Origin: Treponema sp.
Lineage (GTDB): Bacteria; Spirochaetota; Spirochaetia; Treponematales; Treponemataceae
NCBI GenBank assembly: GCA_022510845.1
Contig: JAFLSR010000001.1
Coordinates: forward strand, 62,001 to 126,000
Length of the DNA stretch: 64,000 bases
Direction: 5' to 3'
In this document: piece by piece, positions 62,657 through 64,000 of the stretch
How positions within the stretch are numbered: the first letter of the stretch is position 1
Layout of the letters: each line of letters begins with the position of its first letter
Notes under the pieces: generated by a model
What the model saw: only the letters and a program-made list of their open reading frames with translations
What the model was told of the DNA's origin: nothing
The model's database searches: none
Translations under genes and position numbers: made by a program

Positions 62657-64000
62657 TTATTTTTTCAGCAAACCTTTGAGCGCGCTACCAAGGGCATCCT
62701 TCGCAGCATCTTCCTTGCTTGAAGATGTTCCTTCATTTTCAGAGCCGGAATTGCTGGAAGAATTTCCGCTCGAAGGCGAGCCTGGAAGCGTAGGAATGCC
62801 AGAATTTTTGAGCGCATCTCCGATGGCATCTTTCACGGCGGAAGTGGCTTGGTCACGGACTTCGCCCAAAGCGGCGGCAGCCTGCTCTTTCAATTTTGCC
62901 TCAAGTTCGCCTCGCTTTTCGTTCAGCATCTTGTTGATGCCATCCATATTCAAGCCTTGCTCGTTTATCAAATCTTCGATATTCACGAATTCCGAAATCT
63001 TGTCCATGACATCGCCGCATTGCTCGTTCAAAAGTTTCGTGAGTTGCTCTTGCGCTTCCGCAATCAAAATTTTAAGCTCGTTGTTCACAACGGTTCTCAA
63101 AATCGTGTTGAAACGCTTGTCCAAGTCCGAAGAAATTTTCATTACGAACTTGTGCGAATCATCCAAACCAATTTCCAAGCCGACCACAAGCGAATCGATT
63201 GCGCTCAATGCGGCATTATAAAAACGATATGCGATTGCAGGTTCGAATTCATCGGCAGAAAGCGCGAGATGCACCATGTTGAGTTCTCCGCCGATGGAAA
63301 CCGCGCCAGTTCGCTTTACGTTGATGGTTCCGGAAATCATCGTGTTCGAATCCAAATTCAAATACGGCATAGAAAATCCCAGCGGATAATTGTTGCCCGA
63401 ATATTCCACGCCCACAAGCGGATTCGCAGTTTTTGTTCGAGCGTCCACCAAAACTTGGGCTTTGTGCGTGCGAGTTTCGCCTTGCTGATAAGAAGCCGTA
63501 ACCGTGGCTGGTGCGCCGCGCTTGTCCATGTCGCTCGAAATCTGCGTACCGAGCACCGCCACTCCAAGTCCGCTAAAACGAATGTTTTCGATAAGGAATT
63601 TCGGAACGCTGTCGTACTTCCAATAAATGTTCGTGCCGGAAAGCCGTTCGTGGCGCGGCTGCAACAACGCCGCCTGTTTTTGTTCCTCTTTCGAACTGTT
63701 TGAAGACTTGGCTTTGAGTTCCATCGCGTAATTCACGCCTTGCACCAAATAAGGATAGTAACTTCCAGCCATGGCATAAATCGCGGAATCAAGCGCATTG
63801 CTCAATATTTTTGTTCCCGTATCCAAGTTGAATGAAGTGATTTTATCAAGCTGACTTTTTACCAAAGCCGTGTCCGCTTTGAGCGCGTCCGCCACTTGCA
63901 ACGAAATGTCTTTCACTTTAATGGCGTCAGTTTTGACATCTTCGACCACGCCTTTCACAGTGTTCGTCATTTCCTTGCTTTGACTGATGAGCGAGTTCAC
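62657..64000 (-). CDS. Conserved hypothetical protein (N-terminus beyond window)
   Basis: Open to window edge; Ala/Lys-rich C-terminal coiled-coil and Ser-rich tail. Confidence 0.5.
   Translation of the reverse strand: MNSLISQSKEMTNTVKGVVEDVKTDAIKVKDISLQVADALKADTALVKSQLDKITSFNLDTGTKILSNALDSAIYAMAGSYYPYLVQGVNYAMELKAKSSNSSKEEQKQAALLQPRHERLSGTNIYWKYDSVPKFLIENIRFSGLGVAVLGTQISSDMDKRGAPATVTASYQQGETRTHKAQVLVDARTKTANPLVGVEYSGNNYPLGFSMPYLNLDSNTMISGTINVKRTGAVSIGGELNMVHLALSADEFEPAIAYRFYNAALSAIDSLVVGLEIGLDDSHKFVMKISSDLDKRFNTILRTVVNNELKILIAEAQEQLTKLLNEQCGDVMDKISEFVNIEDLINEQGLNMDGINKMLNEKRGELEAKLKEQAAAALGEVRDQATSAVKDAIGDALKNSGIPTLPGSPSSGNSSSNSGSENEGTSSSKEDAAKDALGSALKGLLKK

Noticed and set aside
1-64000. 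CRISPR array, tRNA or rRNA genes
   Set aside because: No regularly spaced repeat-spacer array, Cas genes, tRNA cloverleaf or rRNA sequence was noticed on reading; a tRNAscan/Infernal/CRISPRCasFinder run would be decisive.

Overview
About 64 kb of a bacterial chromosome with moderate GC. Gene content and protein style (SPOR-domain protein, several Treponema-like outer-membrane proteins and lipoproteins, HU/DUF4469-like protein) suggest a host- or rumen-associated spirochaete close to Treponema; this is an inference from reading, with no database search. Core genes: murD (partial), argG, argJ, argB, argD, argS, folD, coaE, miaB, galT, a permuted GH3 beta-glycosidase, a GH94 cellobiose-phosphorylase-like enzyme, a peptide-type ABC transporter with a fused permease/ATPase, an MBOAT/SGNH pair, and a TolC/cyclase/MacA/MacB efflux locus. 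Two defence loci stand out: (1) an accessory island at about 22.9-32.4 kb (structured intergenic RNA, HU-like protein, ImmA/XRE pair, GIY-YIG helicase, two paired N6 methylase ORFs, DinJ/YafQ-type TA, three XRE or antitoxin genes, PIN toxin); (2) a two-gene restriction-modification system inserted inside the efflux operon, between the ATPase and the permease. The most novel-looking signals are a shared structured 5' leader on argG and argD (same upstream motifs, same spacing, compensatory changes in a terminator-like hairpin abutting the RBS) together with ARG-box-like operators, a promoter-driven multi-hairpin element at 22.9-23.03 kb, a small Cys-rich ORF embedded in two hairpins, composite palindromic repeats upstream of envelope genes, and an over-represented frame-independent CCCCCTCC octamer.
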